NCBI GenBank assembly: GCA_029448655.1
Contig: JACCLO010000011.1
Location: 2,976,001-3,040,000 of the forward strand
DNA: 64,000 nucleotides
Direction: 5' to 3'
From: Wolfiporia cocos
Lineage: Eukaryota > Basidiomycota > Agaricomycetes > Polyporales > Phaeolaceae
This document shows, one piece after another, positions 47,024-57,477 of this stretch; position 1 is the stretch's first letter, and each line of letters opens with the position of its first letter. Both the position numbers and the translations under genes were made by a program. The notes under the pieces were generated by a model, which was not told the origin of the DNA, searched no databases, and saw only the letters and a program-made list of their open reading frames with translations.

Positions 47024-49853
47024 ATGTCTGCGAGCAGAGACGAGATGGCCGCCCAGTCCCTGCCCTCCTTCGCACAGGCATTCAGCGCACCCTCCCTCAG
47101 CAAGATAGCACAGGCCAGCAACGCCCTCCCGCCCATCCACGCCCCTATGTCCCCCGGCCCTCGCCAGGGCACCCCCGCCGCCCCGCCCACCTCCAGGAAG
47201 CGCCTCCACGCAGAGACCAGCCCGGACGCGCGCGACGGCAGCGAGCCCGATCCCCAGTGAGTGCCCACGACGCCCGTCCACGTCTGATCCTGACGGCCGC
47301 CGCCGCCGCAGAGACCGCCGCTCGCCGCGCTCCGTGCGCATCAAGGAGGAGGCCGACGCCGACGCCGACGCCGCCCTCCCTGCGACATCGGGCGGATCGC
47401 CGCACGCGGGCGCGAACGCAGGCGCACCCGCGAGCACCGTTGCTACCGCCCCCGCGGCTGCCACCGAGGCACGCACCCCGCCGATAGCGACCGCCGCGCC
47501 GGGCTCGCCGTCCGCAGCCGCCGCGGCCGCCGCGCCCGCATCGGGCGGCGCAGGACCGCAGCCGCCGTCACAATCGCAGCCGCAGCCGCAGCCGCAGCCA
47601 CAATCGGGCGCATCGTCGTCATCGCAGCTGCCATCTCACGCACCGCCCGTAGCGGACACGCGCCCGCCGCCATCGAAGCGGCGGCGCGTGACGATCAGCG
47701 GCGGCGGCGCGTCCGTGCCCACGCTGAACACGGACGTGCGTGCGCCACCGGGCGAGCCAGGCGTGAATGCGCTGAGCCCCGTCGTCATGGGCTTCACCAT
47801 CACGCGCGACGACCCGGCCATGCTCGCGCAGGTGCGCTCGATGCTGAGCGTGAAGCAGCGCCAGAAGGAGCTCATCGAGCAGCGGCGCGGGAGCACCGCC
47901 GGGCTGAGCACGGGCGCAGAACGCGAGAGCAGAAACGGGGAGAGAGAAAGAGATAGGAGGAAGAGCGTCGTCGGGGGGCCAGGCCCAGACACACGCCACT
48001 CGAGCCCTAGCGTCGGCGCAGGGCCGGGCGCAGCGATCCTCGCACCTGCCCCGCCTGCGTCGGGGGAGCCTCCTACCTTCCTCCACCCGCACGCGGCGCC
48101 GTCTGCCCCGCAAGCACAGGCAGCATCACATCCACAATCGCAATCACAACCGCAAGCCACGACCCAAGCACAGGCCCAGGGCCCACCACCTCCGCCGCTG
48201 CAAGCACAAACGCACACGTCTGCTCCCGTCTCCAGCGTCGCCCCGCAGCCGCAGCCGCAAGCACACGCGCTCCCCGCGCCGTCGGCGAGCTTCGCGCGCC
48301 GCCGCGCGGGCGGCGGCAAGGGCAAGCCCGCCGACCTGCTCATCAGCCCGCGCAACGCCTCGCACGCGTCCGCGCAGGGCCTCGCGCCGGCCATCCAGAG
48401 CGCGCCGCCCGTCCCGCGCCCGAACGCGATGCCGCTCGCGCTCCCGAGTGTCCCGCAGATCGGCGCCGTCGGCGCGGGGCGGTACGGCGCCGGGGGGAGC
48501 GCTGCCGGGGGCGCGGGCGTGGGGCTGGGCGCGGGGCGCGTCCCGCCGACGCCGACGAGGCTGAGCATGAGCATGGCCGCCTCGCGGGGCCGGCGCTCGC
48601 CGCCTGCGGCGTCGATCCCGATCGCGAGCACCCTCACCGCGGTGCCGCCGACGCCTGCGGCCGTGCAGCGCGCGGCGCAGTACGCGTCCGCCGCGTCCTC
48701 CTCGTCCGCGCACGCGCACACACACTCGCTCGCGCACGCGCCCCCGCCGCAGGCGCAGGCGCAGGCCCCCGCGCACGCGGCCGGGCTCGGCGCACAGGAG
48801 AAGGCGGCGTTCCTCGCGCCGTTCGAGGCGTTCTTCGACACGCTCGCGGACGCGGCGCAGCTCAAGGCGTGGCTCGGCGCGCAGCTCGCGCGCGCGGGCG
48901 CGCTCGCGGGCGGGGCGGACGCGCTCAGCGCGCTGCGCGAAGAGGTCGGCGCGCTGCGCGCGCGCGTGGAGGAGCTCGAGGGCGTCGTCCGGCGCGGGGC
49001 GTACGCGAGCGCGCTGCCGTCCGCGGGCGCGCGGGGGTACAGCCCCGGCCCGGCGTATGTCGGGATCAGCGCGAAGGGGAAGAGCAAGGCCCCGAGCACG
49101 AATGGCGCGCAGCACATCCCGCCCCCGCCCCCGCCGCCCCCGCCGTCGCAGAGTCATCCGCACCACCATGCGCATGCGCACAGTCTTTCGTCGGCGCATG
49201 GCCACGCGCCGCCGCTGCATGGCCACGCGCACTACGCGGAGACGTATACGTTCCCGCCCGTGCCTGCGGACGAGCCGGCCGCGTCGCCGTACGAGGCGGG
49301 GCGGCGGCTGTCGGTGTCGGCGGTGCGGACGGACGTGAGGACACCGCCCGTGCCGCAGGCGCTCGAGCGGAGGGCGTATGGCGAGGAGCGGCGGGGATAC
49401 GAGATGGAGAGGGAGAGAAAGATGTATGGGGACGCGCAGATGAGGGAGAGGAGGATGTACGGGGAGGAGAGGGACAAGAAGGCGTATGAAGAGCAGAAGG
49501 CGTATGGCGCGCACGCGCGCGAGGGGTTCGCACAGGGCGCCGGCTCCGCGTTCAGGGCGTATCGCGAGGGGCAGGGGCCGTCGGTGTGGGTGGATGGGAA
49601 GGGCTCGGGCTCGCCCGCGTCGACGGGGAGCGCTGAGGGTGCGGGGAAGCGGGAGAGAGAGGGAGGGAACGGTGTCAGGGAGGCAGATAAGGAAAGAGAG
49701 CGGGAGGGCAGAGAGCGGGGCGGGGAGAGCTGGGAGCGCGGACGGGACATGCACAGGCGGGAGGGGGATCGCTATCGGGTGGCAGAGGTCGAAGGCGCGT
49801 TCGCGGTCGTCCCCCCAGTGAGCCATGCTCGCTCGCCGATGGACGACGGGTGA
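47024..49853 (+). CDS. Large disordered low-complexity protein, unknown function
   Basis: Two exons (47024-47256 and 47312-49853) give 924 residues in one frame. I do not recognise a domain. The start 'MSASRDEMAAQSLPSFAQAFS' and a following 'SLSKIAQASNALPPIHAPMSP' are not low complexity and look selected. A basic 'PSKRRRVTISGG' could be a nuclear signal. 'VVMGFTITRDDPAMLAQVRSMLSVKQRQKELIEQRRG' looks like a conserved helix. A second helical region, about residues 585-640 ('EALFDTLADAAQLKAWLGAQLA' to 'LREEVGALRARVEELEGVV'), is a likely coiled coil. The rest is Ala/Pro/Gln (QPQPQ), His-Ala repeats, polyPro, and Arg/Glu/Tyr 'ERRMYGEER' repeats near the end. Possibly a transcription regulator; this is inference only. 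Confidence 0.7.
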
Positions 49854-50740
49854 TGCGGGCCCTGCGCATACGACTCCGCTTCCCGGCACCCAACAAGCAA
49901 TGCTCACACCAACATCCAACATCTAAAAGCCGGCCGAGGCCGTACCGCAGGCCCCAATTCACCGTTCATCTTCGATCTTCAACCTTCTCCTTGCTGTCTG
50001 CTTTCACGCCGGAAGGGGCCAGGCCTGCAATACCCACTCACTTTGTCTCTGCTTGATCTCGAACTTCTTGCTGCACCGTCCGCCCATACTCGCCGTTGCG
50101 GTGCTGTTCGCTCGCCCTGGTTGTCCGTCGCTGGCTGCACTGTCGGTTGTACGCATCTCATTGTACCAGTATGCATCATTTGTCTGTCTCTGGATTTGGC
50201 TTGGTGTGCGTTGCGTGTGTGCGGGACTGGCACTGGCGTTGAGTGCTCGACACCAGTGGCTTTGGACGTGGTCAAGTCGAGTCTCATGGTAGGTCAGTCC
50301 GCCGTTGGGACCGCGTACTGCGCTGCAGACTGCACAGGTTGTGAGCCTTCTGTGCGAGTATCACCGCCAATTGCCCTTGCGTCTGAACTATTGCAGGACC
50401 GCCAGCGCGGAAGACGGCGAATTCAGTTTGCAACTTGGCACTTTCAAGATATTGAAAGCGGCTATTGTGTGGCACGCATACTGGGTTGGTGCCACAGCGG
50501 CTTGCAATGCGATGATAGTTGTTGTGGGTATATAAAGTGCTAGGTATGCACCTGAGTCGTCCACGGGTCGAGAATATCAGGAGAGGGGCGTTGCTTGAGA
50601 CGCATGTATGCGAACAGTGCCGTATGTAATGGCGGTATACTGGGCTGGAGTGTGTGGTCGTGATGTGGACCCTTCATTCTAGGTAGTTAGTTATGCATTG
50701 TAGTGGGAGAGCTCGACGCTATGCGCGTGCGAGACTAATA
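49854..50740. other. Intergenic, start of accessory region
   Basis: A hydrophobic open frame at about 50053-50292 (with 'ILAVAVLFA' and 'FVCLWIWLGVRCVCAGLALALSA') could be a short membrane peptide but has no recognised homologue. GC content falls back to the window average. Confidence 0.35.
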
Positions 50741-50913
50741 AGTACAGCAACGAGGACGACATGATGCACGGGGACGACCAGTAGTGCGCGCGATCGAAGA
50801 CGAGATGCAGGCCTTACGTAGCAAGTGGCTTGCCAAATCTGTGTGATCTGTAGGTTGTGTGCTCGGCACAACGCAACGATGTCAAAAAGCATTATTATAT
50901 TCTGCGGCGTGTG
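50741..50913 (+). repeat. Dispersed repeat X, copy 1 (upstream of 5S copy 1)
   Basis: Matches 59361-59504 through shared blocks CAACGAGGACGAC, GACCAGTAGTGCGCG, ATCGAAGA-GAGATG, GTAGCAAGTG, CCAAATCTG, CAACGCAACGATGTCAA and CATTATTAT. Copy 1 has an extra insertion of about 15 bp after the first block. It is non-coding as far as I can see. Confidence 0.75.
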
Positions 50914-51065
50914 CTTCTGCATCAACGCAAGTACTAGTGCTGCTGTCTCTGAGCCTCGCACGATATGTCGTATTCTCGTCCCCAGCCTTGCGCGTGGTCA
51001 CTTGGGTGAGGTGTGGCACAGAAACAGGTTAACGTGCTCATAAGGTAATAACATGCAAAGAAAAC

Positions 51066-51183
51066 ATCCACGGCCATAGGACTCTGAAAACACCGCATCC
51101 CGTTCGATCTGCGCAGTTAAGCAGAGTGCCGCCCAGTTAGTACCACGGTGGGGGACCACGCGGGAATCCTGGGTGCTGTGGTT
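51066..51183 (+). rRNA. 5S ribosomal RNA, copy 1
   Basis: A 118-nt gene beginning ATCCACGGCCATAGGACTCT and ending GGGTGCTGTGGTT, with complementary ends that form helix I. The internal control region is present (CAGTTAAGCAGAG and CCAGTTAGTACCACGG blocks, the A box and C box of the RNA polymerase III internal promoter). A T6 run follows at once and serves as terminator. Position 39 is T where copies 2 and 3 have C. About 60 bp upstream (GAGGTGTGGCACAGAAAC to ATGCAAAGAAAAC) and about 200 bp downstream are shared with copy 2. Confidence 0.95.
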
Positions 51184-51559
51184 TTTTGCAACTGCTATCT
51201 CTCTTTTGACTTTTGTTTTGCTGACATGAATTTTGCGAGTTGATTGACTCCTGGCAGACTCGTGGTGGTACAGGCAGTACGGTCACTGCGCATGTAGGTG
51301 ATTAATATACATTTGCTGTGCCCGTGCATCAGGTCGAGGTAAGCCTGTAGTCTCGGTGGTCCTAGTCTAATCTAAACTGATTTCTCTTAGTCGCCATATG
51401 CCACACGTTTCCGTCCCACCGATATCCGCGATCTTTCTTGACTGATAGCTTAGATAACCTGCGTAACGTATAGCAGGCGTTAAAGATACAGAAAGCAGTG
51501 CACATTCTAACAGGCGCACCTCTCGATCTTGATGAGACTGCAAAGTGATCGAATCCACA

Positions 51560-52444
51560 GTTCACAGTAGCGTTGTCACGGCTCGGGCTTGAGCCACAGC
51601 TCGAGCTAAGCCGGACTCACTGAAGCCGAGCCAAGCCATATCTGCAGCTCAGAGCTGACAGCGATGGCTCGGCTACCAGTAGCTTGGCTTCAGGCTAAGC
51701 CGTGGCTCGAGCGCTCAAGTCCAAGTTTTCCTTGCGCCACAATTGCCTGCGATCTGTGTGATGGTATACACTCATCAATATTTCCGTCAAGGAGCTGCTG
51801 CCATCAGTACCTATATGAGTTATGCTTTAGAATTCAATAAAATATCAATCGTACTATGAGAGTGAGCACTACTGATGGACCGCTATGCCGCTGACTATGA
51901 CCTTAATCTCTTGACTAGCTCCCGAGAATCGCACAACGCCTTTGGTCCCATGGCCTGCTAAAGCACGCGATCACATATGTGGTGAGTACTGCTAAGCACG
52001 CTCATTTGACGACAAGAGCTAACCTCCAGTGATACATACTTAGACCAGAGCACTTTATATACAGCAGCATATGCGATCATTGTAAGTCATATTCTACGCA
52101 TCATTCGCTAAGTATCGGGTCGTGGCAGTTAGATATGAGGGAGAACGAGCAGCGAATGCAGACTGCAGAGGACGCACCATCATTTACGAGGATTCTTGCT
52201 ACTAACTCGGCCAGTACATGTACTCAGATTTGTCCAGGACCGTAGACATTTGTACTGATATATTCAAATAGCTATATTCGTACATATAGATAGCCATTGT
52301 CGCCGAGCTAGCTGCTGGATGCTGTGAGTGCTGGATGCTGTGAGCTAAGCCAAGCCGCGTGCAGTCTAAGCCGAGCCGCAGATACCTGAGCCGCTCAAGG
52401 TCCAAAGCCAAGCCAAGCTGAACCGCGGCAACACTAGTTCACAG
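51560..52444. mobile_element. Non-autonomous hAT-like element with 8-bp target-site duplication
   Basis: The element body is 51568-52436 (869 bp). The left end reads TAGCGTTGTCACGGCTC. The inverse complement of the right end reads TAGTGTTGCCGCGGTTC, so about 13 of 17 bases match, and both begin TAGNG, the hAT-type terminal signature. It is flanked by perfect 8-bp direct repeats GTTCACAG (51560-51567 and 52437-52444), the target-site length of the hAT superfamily. Both subterminal regions are full of short AGCCNAGCC / GGCTNGGCT motifs in both orientations, like transposase-binding subterminal repeats. No transposase frame is present, so it would depend on a partner elsewhere. Confidence 0.8.
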
Positions 52445-52795
52445 TTAGCGCTGGAAAGAGCGCTAAGCAAGATAATTGCTTACTAAGCGACCATGGACAT
52501 CAAGATGGGAGCTTGATGGGAGGAGCCCGGACTCATTTCCCCAACTCGCTGCTAGCACTCCTCAGGCGATCTTCAGCAGCCAGGATCTCTATCAGCCATC
52601 TTAATGAAGCAACCACGACTGACGATTGCTCCACACGCACTGTCGGGAAAAAAGCTGTCTCTTTGCGCAAGCCACCCATCAGCAAAAGGCGAGATAGTAG
52701 ATAAGCATAGATAAGCGTCGTCAGACTGGTGAACGTTGTCAGACCGGTTTAGGCCGATAAAATATGTTTTGTATTTTGACATCTTGGAAAATACC
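52445..52795. other. Intergenic, no gene seen
   Basis: A short open frame at 52513-52704 has no recognised homologue. No RNA gene or element ends seen. Confidence 0.4.
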
Positions 52796-52935
52796 GGGGC
52801 ATCTGGTAAATTGTTGCAAAGTCTCGGGTGGCATCTGGTGAATACTTGAAAACTCGCAGAGGCATCTGGTGAATTGTTGCACAGTTGCAGAGGCATATGG
52901 TAAACTATTGCACAGTTGCAGAGGCATCTGGTGAA
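52796..52935 (+). repeat. Minisatellite, about five imperfect 31-35 bp units
   Basis: Units share the core GGCATCTGGTGAATTGTTGCA, with variants such as CATCTGGTAAATTGTTGCA and CATATGGTAAACTATTGCA, separated by CAGTTGCAGA. The last two units are closest to each other. On the minus strand one frame stays open through the units, but there is no coding evidence. Confidence 0.8.
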
Positions 52936-53310
52936 AGAGCCACCGGTTGCCAGGCCTGCTGATCTACCATGGGGTAGACAGTATTCACTCAGACATTATA
53001 TTGGGACAAATTGCCCAGAATCCCTTCAGAATCTGCCCAGAATCGGTGATTCCGACGAGATTCTGAGGTGTCAGAAAACCGGCGCCGTCACGCAGTGGTC
53101 CCATGAGTTGGATCCTTGGTGTTGAAGCCTGTCGCACACCGCTGGGCGTCTATACGATACCCCATTTGGTAGGCGCGTCACAGAACGCCGTGCCGATGAA
53201 AGGTTGATTTCACACTATATTTCACTAATTATTGAAGATATCAAAGCTCTGTTCTGTCAGGGAAAAAGTATATTATAAACTTATGAGGCTATAGTAATGA
53301 TTATCCTCAC

Positions 53311-53443
53311 AGTGCCAGGCCCCGGGCAAGCCCCGGCTGAGGCCGGGCCAAGCCGTGGGCCGTCAGTGGGGGCCCGGTTTTGAAAAGCCAAGGCCTTCCA
53401 AAGCCGGGGGCTTTTAGGCCGGGCCGGGCCGGCACATCACTAC
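53311..53443. repeat. GC-rich GGCC/GCCGGG-repeat block, possible hAT-type remnant
   Basis: A sharp GC-rich island in AT-rich surroundings. It begins CAGTGCCAGGCCCCGGGC and ends GGCCGGGCCGGCACATCACTA, whose inverse complement starts TAGTGATGTGCCGGCC. The two ends are only loosely inverted and the flanks show no 8-bp duplication, so it may be a fragment. Confidence 0.4.
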
Positions 53444-53718
53444 TCGCAAGTGATATGTCCATACGCTTCTCCAGAGTCGATAATGAGCTCATTACAACTC
53501 TCTCCCATCCATCTGTTGTGGTTCCACCCTCCACTGAGCCGCCGCGGCCCACTACACCCACCCTCAGCTGGGCCTACGTTAGTTCTGGCTGGATCGGCCG
53601 ACCGCTGGATCGATCAGAGCTCCAAAATGCGACACATGAAATATTTCACCGCATTTCGGCAAACTCAACAAAGAGGGTGCTTCAGGATGAGCTGAAACCT
53701 GCTATGTGTATTGTACCG

Positions 53719-53935
53719 TACTAACGCCGGACCCCTTCTGCACAATGGACCCTTCTGCACAACCGATTCTACAAAGGCAACAATGCATCGAAAGATCATG
53801 AAAATATTTGTGTGGATACTAGACAGGTAGACAAAGTTTTCTGTATCATTTTCTTTTACATTCCTGACTTGTGTCGTTATGCAAAGTCGATTGTGCAGAA
53901 GTGGTCCATTGTGCAGGAAGGGTCCGACGTTAGTA
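53719..53935. mobile_element. 213-bp MITE with long terminal inverted repeats and TA target site
   Basis: The body is 53721-53933. The left end reads CTAACGCCGGACCCCTTCTG and continues CACAATGGACCCTTCTGCAC. The inverse complement of the right end reads CTAACGTCGGACCCTTCCTG and continues CACAATGGACCACTTCTGCAC. The inverted repeats therefore span about 45-50 bp with few mismatches. TA flanks both sides (53719-53720 and 53934-53935), the target duplication of Tc1/mariner-type elements. No coding capacity. Confidence 0.82.
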
Positions 53936-54093
53936 CACTAGCCAAACATACTCGCTAGCTCCGGACCGTGGTAGTGCAGTCAGTCCTCGAAATCGCCCCA
54001 CCGCACCCCACTTTGCTCCATGCCATCAACAGCTCCACAACCCGCCGCTGATGGCAGGTTCAAACGCGTTTCGAAACCTCTCTTTTGTCGCCA

Positions 54094-54143
54094 AACGACC
54101 AGCTGATCACACTACGCCAACGACCAGCTGATCACACTACGCC
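54094..54143 (+). repeat. Perfect 25-bp tandem repeat, two copies
   Basis: AACGACCAGCTGATCACACT plus ACGCC occurs twice head to tail at 54094-54118 and 54119-54143. It lies about 220 bp upstream of the carboxylesterase start, so it could fall in that promoter. Confidence 0.85.
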
Positions 54144-54366
54144 ATTCAGCAGACATATATTTGTCTTCCAACTTCCATGCTTTGTTCCGTCTCTCCACAA
54201 GTTGCATTGAACTCAATGTGCTGCGGAGTAGGACCCTGCAAATAGTGGAGATATGGGGGTCCGTGTCCGGGCGTGTCGTCTCGCTCGCGGTAGATAAATG
54301 GGGCTGCTGTAGTTCTCGACACTAAAGCTACTCGTGGATGAGACAAACTACGGTGCACTCGCTGCG

Positions 54367-56820
54367 ATGCTGTCCTCTCTTCTGTGTATTGTTATGTCCA
54401 GCATATTCCCGGCCTTCGGCCCGTCTATTACACCGTTCGAATTACCTGTGGTGACTCTTCCATATGGATCCTTTCAAGGCAGCACTACAGGGAACATCTC
54501 GTCCTTCTTAGGGATGCCATTCGCCCGAGCACCGTATGTCTCCATGAATTGTCCTCCGCCAAATAGCCTGGAACGTGTTTTACATATAGCCTTGGTAATC
54601 TGCGCTTTGCGCCTCCGCAGGCGCCAATAGCGTTCGAAGGAGTGCGACGGGCAGTGTCTTATGGCGCTGCGTGTCCACAGCAGCCGCAGCAGACAAATAT
54701 CCCGTCACAATGCCTACCTTTCAACCTATCTTCATCTACCCTTACGAATGTATCAGAGGACTGTAAGCTGGTTCAATGCGATCCTGCAATTTCCGCGTCT
54801 GAATGCGCACAGGTCTATTCATCAATGTCAGGAAACCAGAGTCTGCGCAAGAGGGTGACAATTTACCCGTGCTTTTTATGAGTTCTCTGCGCTCGCTGGC
54901 CAAAGGCAACTCAACTGTGCCATTATAGTGGATTTACGGAGGTCTTGCTTTCGATGTTTTACAAATACCATAACTGAGAAAATCGAATCAGGATCCTTTG
55001 AGGAGGGTGATTCATCTGTCGTCCGAGGCATTGACATTGTGGAGCGCTCGCTCGTTTTAGGGCAACCACTTATTTTTGTCTCGTTCAATTACCGGCTGAA
55101 CGGTAGGTGTCCGATAGTCCAACAGACAGAAGTTGTTTAGTCTTATTACAATTGCAGCATTTGGATTCTTAGCCAGTGAGGAGGTCCAACAGGCTGGCTT
55201 GACTAATATCGGGTTAAGGGACCGTGGGTTTTGAAATTCAGCGGGGATAACTGATATCACACTAAGCATCATGTCCAGAACGATTCGCATTGAAATGGGT
55301 GAACCAGCACATCTCCTTATTTGGCGGTGATCCTAGCAAAGTAACGATGTACGCCGGGCCGGTTTGCAGGTTGTACTTCTTCTCACTTTTCGTTTAAGAT
55401 GGGGAGAAAGTGCAGGCTCTTTCTCTGTCGGCTTCCAAATGGTCATGAACGATGGTGACGCCGAGGGCCTCTTCCGAGCAGCGATGATGGTCAATCTGTT
55501 GACGTCCATATAACATACAGCCAGCTCAATCGATTTTCCATCAACTCCAGGAATCAGGCTCTCCGTATGCTCTTCACAATGTTTCAGCGGGGCAGCAGTA
55601 CTATGACTTCCTCGTTCAAAGTACAGGCTGTAGCCAACAAGCAGACACGCTGGACTGTCTGCGCCGTGCACCAGCCGAGCAAATTATAGCTGCGGTCAAC
55701 ATGACGCCGAACGGTATGAGCTACACTGCTCTCAATCTAGCGTGGCAGCCACGTCTTGACGGGGACATATTCGTACGCAATCCTCAGCGATCTATAATGA
55801 TGGGGCTATACGCAAAGGTGAGTATCTCAAATCCTGTACTTGCTCAAGATTTCAAACGCAAGATAGGTGCCGATAATCTCTGGAGATTGTGACGACGAGG
55901 GCACGTTATTCTCCTTAGGGAACACCAATATCACGTCAGTACCTGACTGATCGCTGTCGTTTGATGACTTACCCTCTTGGAATAGGACGGATGAGGAGTT
56001 TCTTAGCTACATAAGCTCAAAGTACGAAAAATCCGATAGGTCTGCATGTCTTTCTGACCGCTCGTTCACGCAGCTACATGCCGGATGCTTCTTGGAACGA
56101 GATTTTAGCTGTGGGCACCGCGTACCCTGATGATCCTACGCTGGTGCGCCGTATGTTTTGTCTTTCTGTAAAGCCATTCTGATCATCAGCAGGGTGCACC
56201 ATTCGATACAGGAGATGCTAATGAGTTAACGTATGGCTAGTACTCTGAGCCTTCCATCGCTGCTTACAATCCTCTTCAGCGCACAATTCAAACGCATAGC
56301 TGCGTTCACGACAGATTGGCAATTCCAGGCTCCCCGTCGTCTGACATTGAGCACGATGTCACAAACTCAAAACGCATGGTCATATTGTGACTACAATTTT
56401 AGCATCGCTAAATATGACTCGTATGTTCATATGCCGCCTCGTAGTGTACAGACGGGGCAAGTCGAAGCCATATCTCGGTGCCGCCCACGCATCAGACCTC
56501 CGTGAATTTGACAGCAATGGGGACTTCATCGGGATGGATGCGATCAGTATGCCCTGTTTCCTCCTCTTTATGCCAGAATACTCACATGAACTTCTCTTCC
56601 AGTCAATTTCGTCACAACTCTGGACCCGAACGCAGCTGTCGGCCTTCCACCCAACGTTAGCTACCTTTCGGGCGTACACTGGGCGCAGTGGAGGTCGAAT
56701 GTAAATTTTCCGCCGCTGTTGACGTTCCAAGACCCTGCGCCGGCGATCAACTTCACGACGGACACGTTCAGGTCTGGGCCAATCGCTTTACTGAAGGCGC
56801 GGTCCCTGCAGATGCCTTAG
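54367..56820 (+). CDS. Secreted type-B carboxylesterase/lipase, one splice donor altered
   Basis: Starts 'MLSSLLCIVMSSIFPAFG', a signal peptide, then 'PVVTLPYGSFQGSTTGNISSFLGMPFARAP' spliced to 'LGNLRFAPPQAP'. In-frame exons continue 'SEDCLFINVRKPESAQEGDNLPVLF', 'WIYGGSFEEGDSSVV', 'QPLIFVSFNYRLNAFGFLASEEV', 'RFALKWVNQHISLFGGDPSKVTI', then the nucleophile elbow 'WGESAGSFSVGF' (Ser in GESAG). 'ESGSPYALHNVSAGQQYYDFL', 'ISGDCDDEGTLFS', 'GAPFDTGDANELT' and 'GAAHASDLREF' (likely catalytic His region) follow, ending 'FRSGPIALLKARSLQMP'. More than ten introns splice with GT-AG. The exception is after 'LPVLF' (about 54886), where the expected GTGAGT donor reads ATGAGT; the nearest in-frame donor would delete Val-Leu-Phe. 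Otherwise intact. An in-frame Met lies 11 codons upstream. Confidence 0.8.
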
Positions 56821-57300
56821 GAATAGTCTGTTTTAGAGTCGAGTAAATGTTGCTCTCGTTCAGAGTCTGCAGATGACATAAATGGAACATGTAAATCGGC
56901 AGTCCATGTTCCCTTAGGTCGCAAAGGACATGTACAGACAATATCGAACAGAATTATGTAAAGGGAATCGTTCACTGTATCAGAGTAAGAACCCCCAACC
57001 GGTACAACAGCACAGCACTCGTCACATTCTCTTTTTGGAAGTATCTGATTATTGATTCTACGACCTTTCTATGCCATGGCAGCGCCACAATCGCAAGCCG
57101 CATTGATGTGCCTGTATGCGGCTATGCCACACGTACGGCGTAGTTGTGTCGTGTCGTGCTTGGTAATATCAGCTGTTCAGATTCCCACAGCCAAGAGGGT
57201 GCGTGCATGTCAGGTTGATAACAGGTAACTTACTAATCGCCTACAAGCTCTGTACGAGTACTGCTGCCTGATCTGTATATATGCACGGGCCTTACCGTGG
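56821..57300. other. Intergenic, no gene seen
   Basis: About 480 bp of carboxylesterase 3' flank leading into the 5S copy 2 upstream region. No coding signal. Confidence 0.4.
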
Positions 57301-57359
57301 GGAGGTGTGGCATAGAAACGGATGAACATGCCCATAGGGTAATAACATGCAAAGAAAAC

Positions 57360-57477
57360 ATCCACGGCCATAGGACTCTGAAAACACCGCATCCCGTCCG
57401 ATCTGCGCAGTTAAGCAGAGTGCCGCCCAGTTAGTACCACGGTGGGGGACCACGCGGGAATCCTGGGTGCTGTGGTT
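57360..57477 (+). rRNA. 5S ribosomal RNA, copy 2
   Basis: 118 nt, identical to copy 3 by eye and differing from copy 1 at position 39 (C here). The internal pol III control region is intact. The following T run is interrupted (TTTTG, only four T counting the last two of the gene) where copies 1 and 3 have six T, so termination could be less efficient. Confidence 0.95.

Noticed and set aside
48144..49922. A 592-residue minus-strand open frame, and other long antisense frames (for example 47636-49117 and 44503-45738)
   Set aside because: They are opposite-strand shadows in GC-rich DNA where stop codons are rare. Composition is Arg/Ala/Pro-rich without conserved blocks, and the plus-strand genes explain the region.
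50043..50543. A 166-residue plus-strand frame after the disordered protein gene
   Set aside because: Cys/Ser-rich with no conserved pattern, overlapping frames of equal length, and no clear promoter or splice support.
54367..56820. The carboxylesterase as a heavily broken pseudogene
   Set aside because: At first sight many frames are broken, but nearly all breaks resolve as GT-AG introns with correct phase, and the GESAG nucleophile elbow is restored by splicing. Only one donor remains abnormal.
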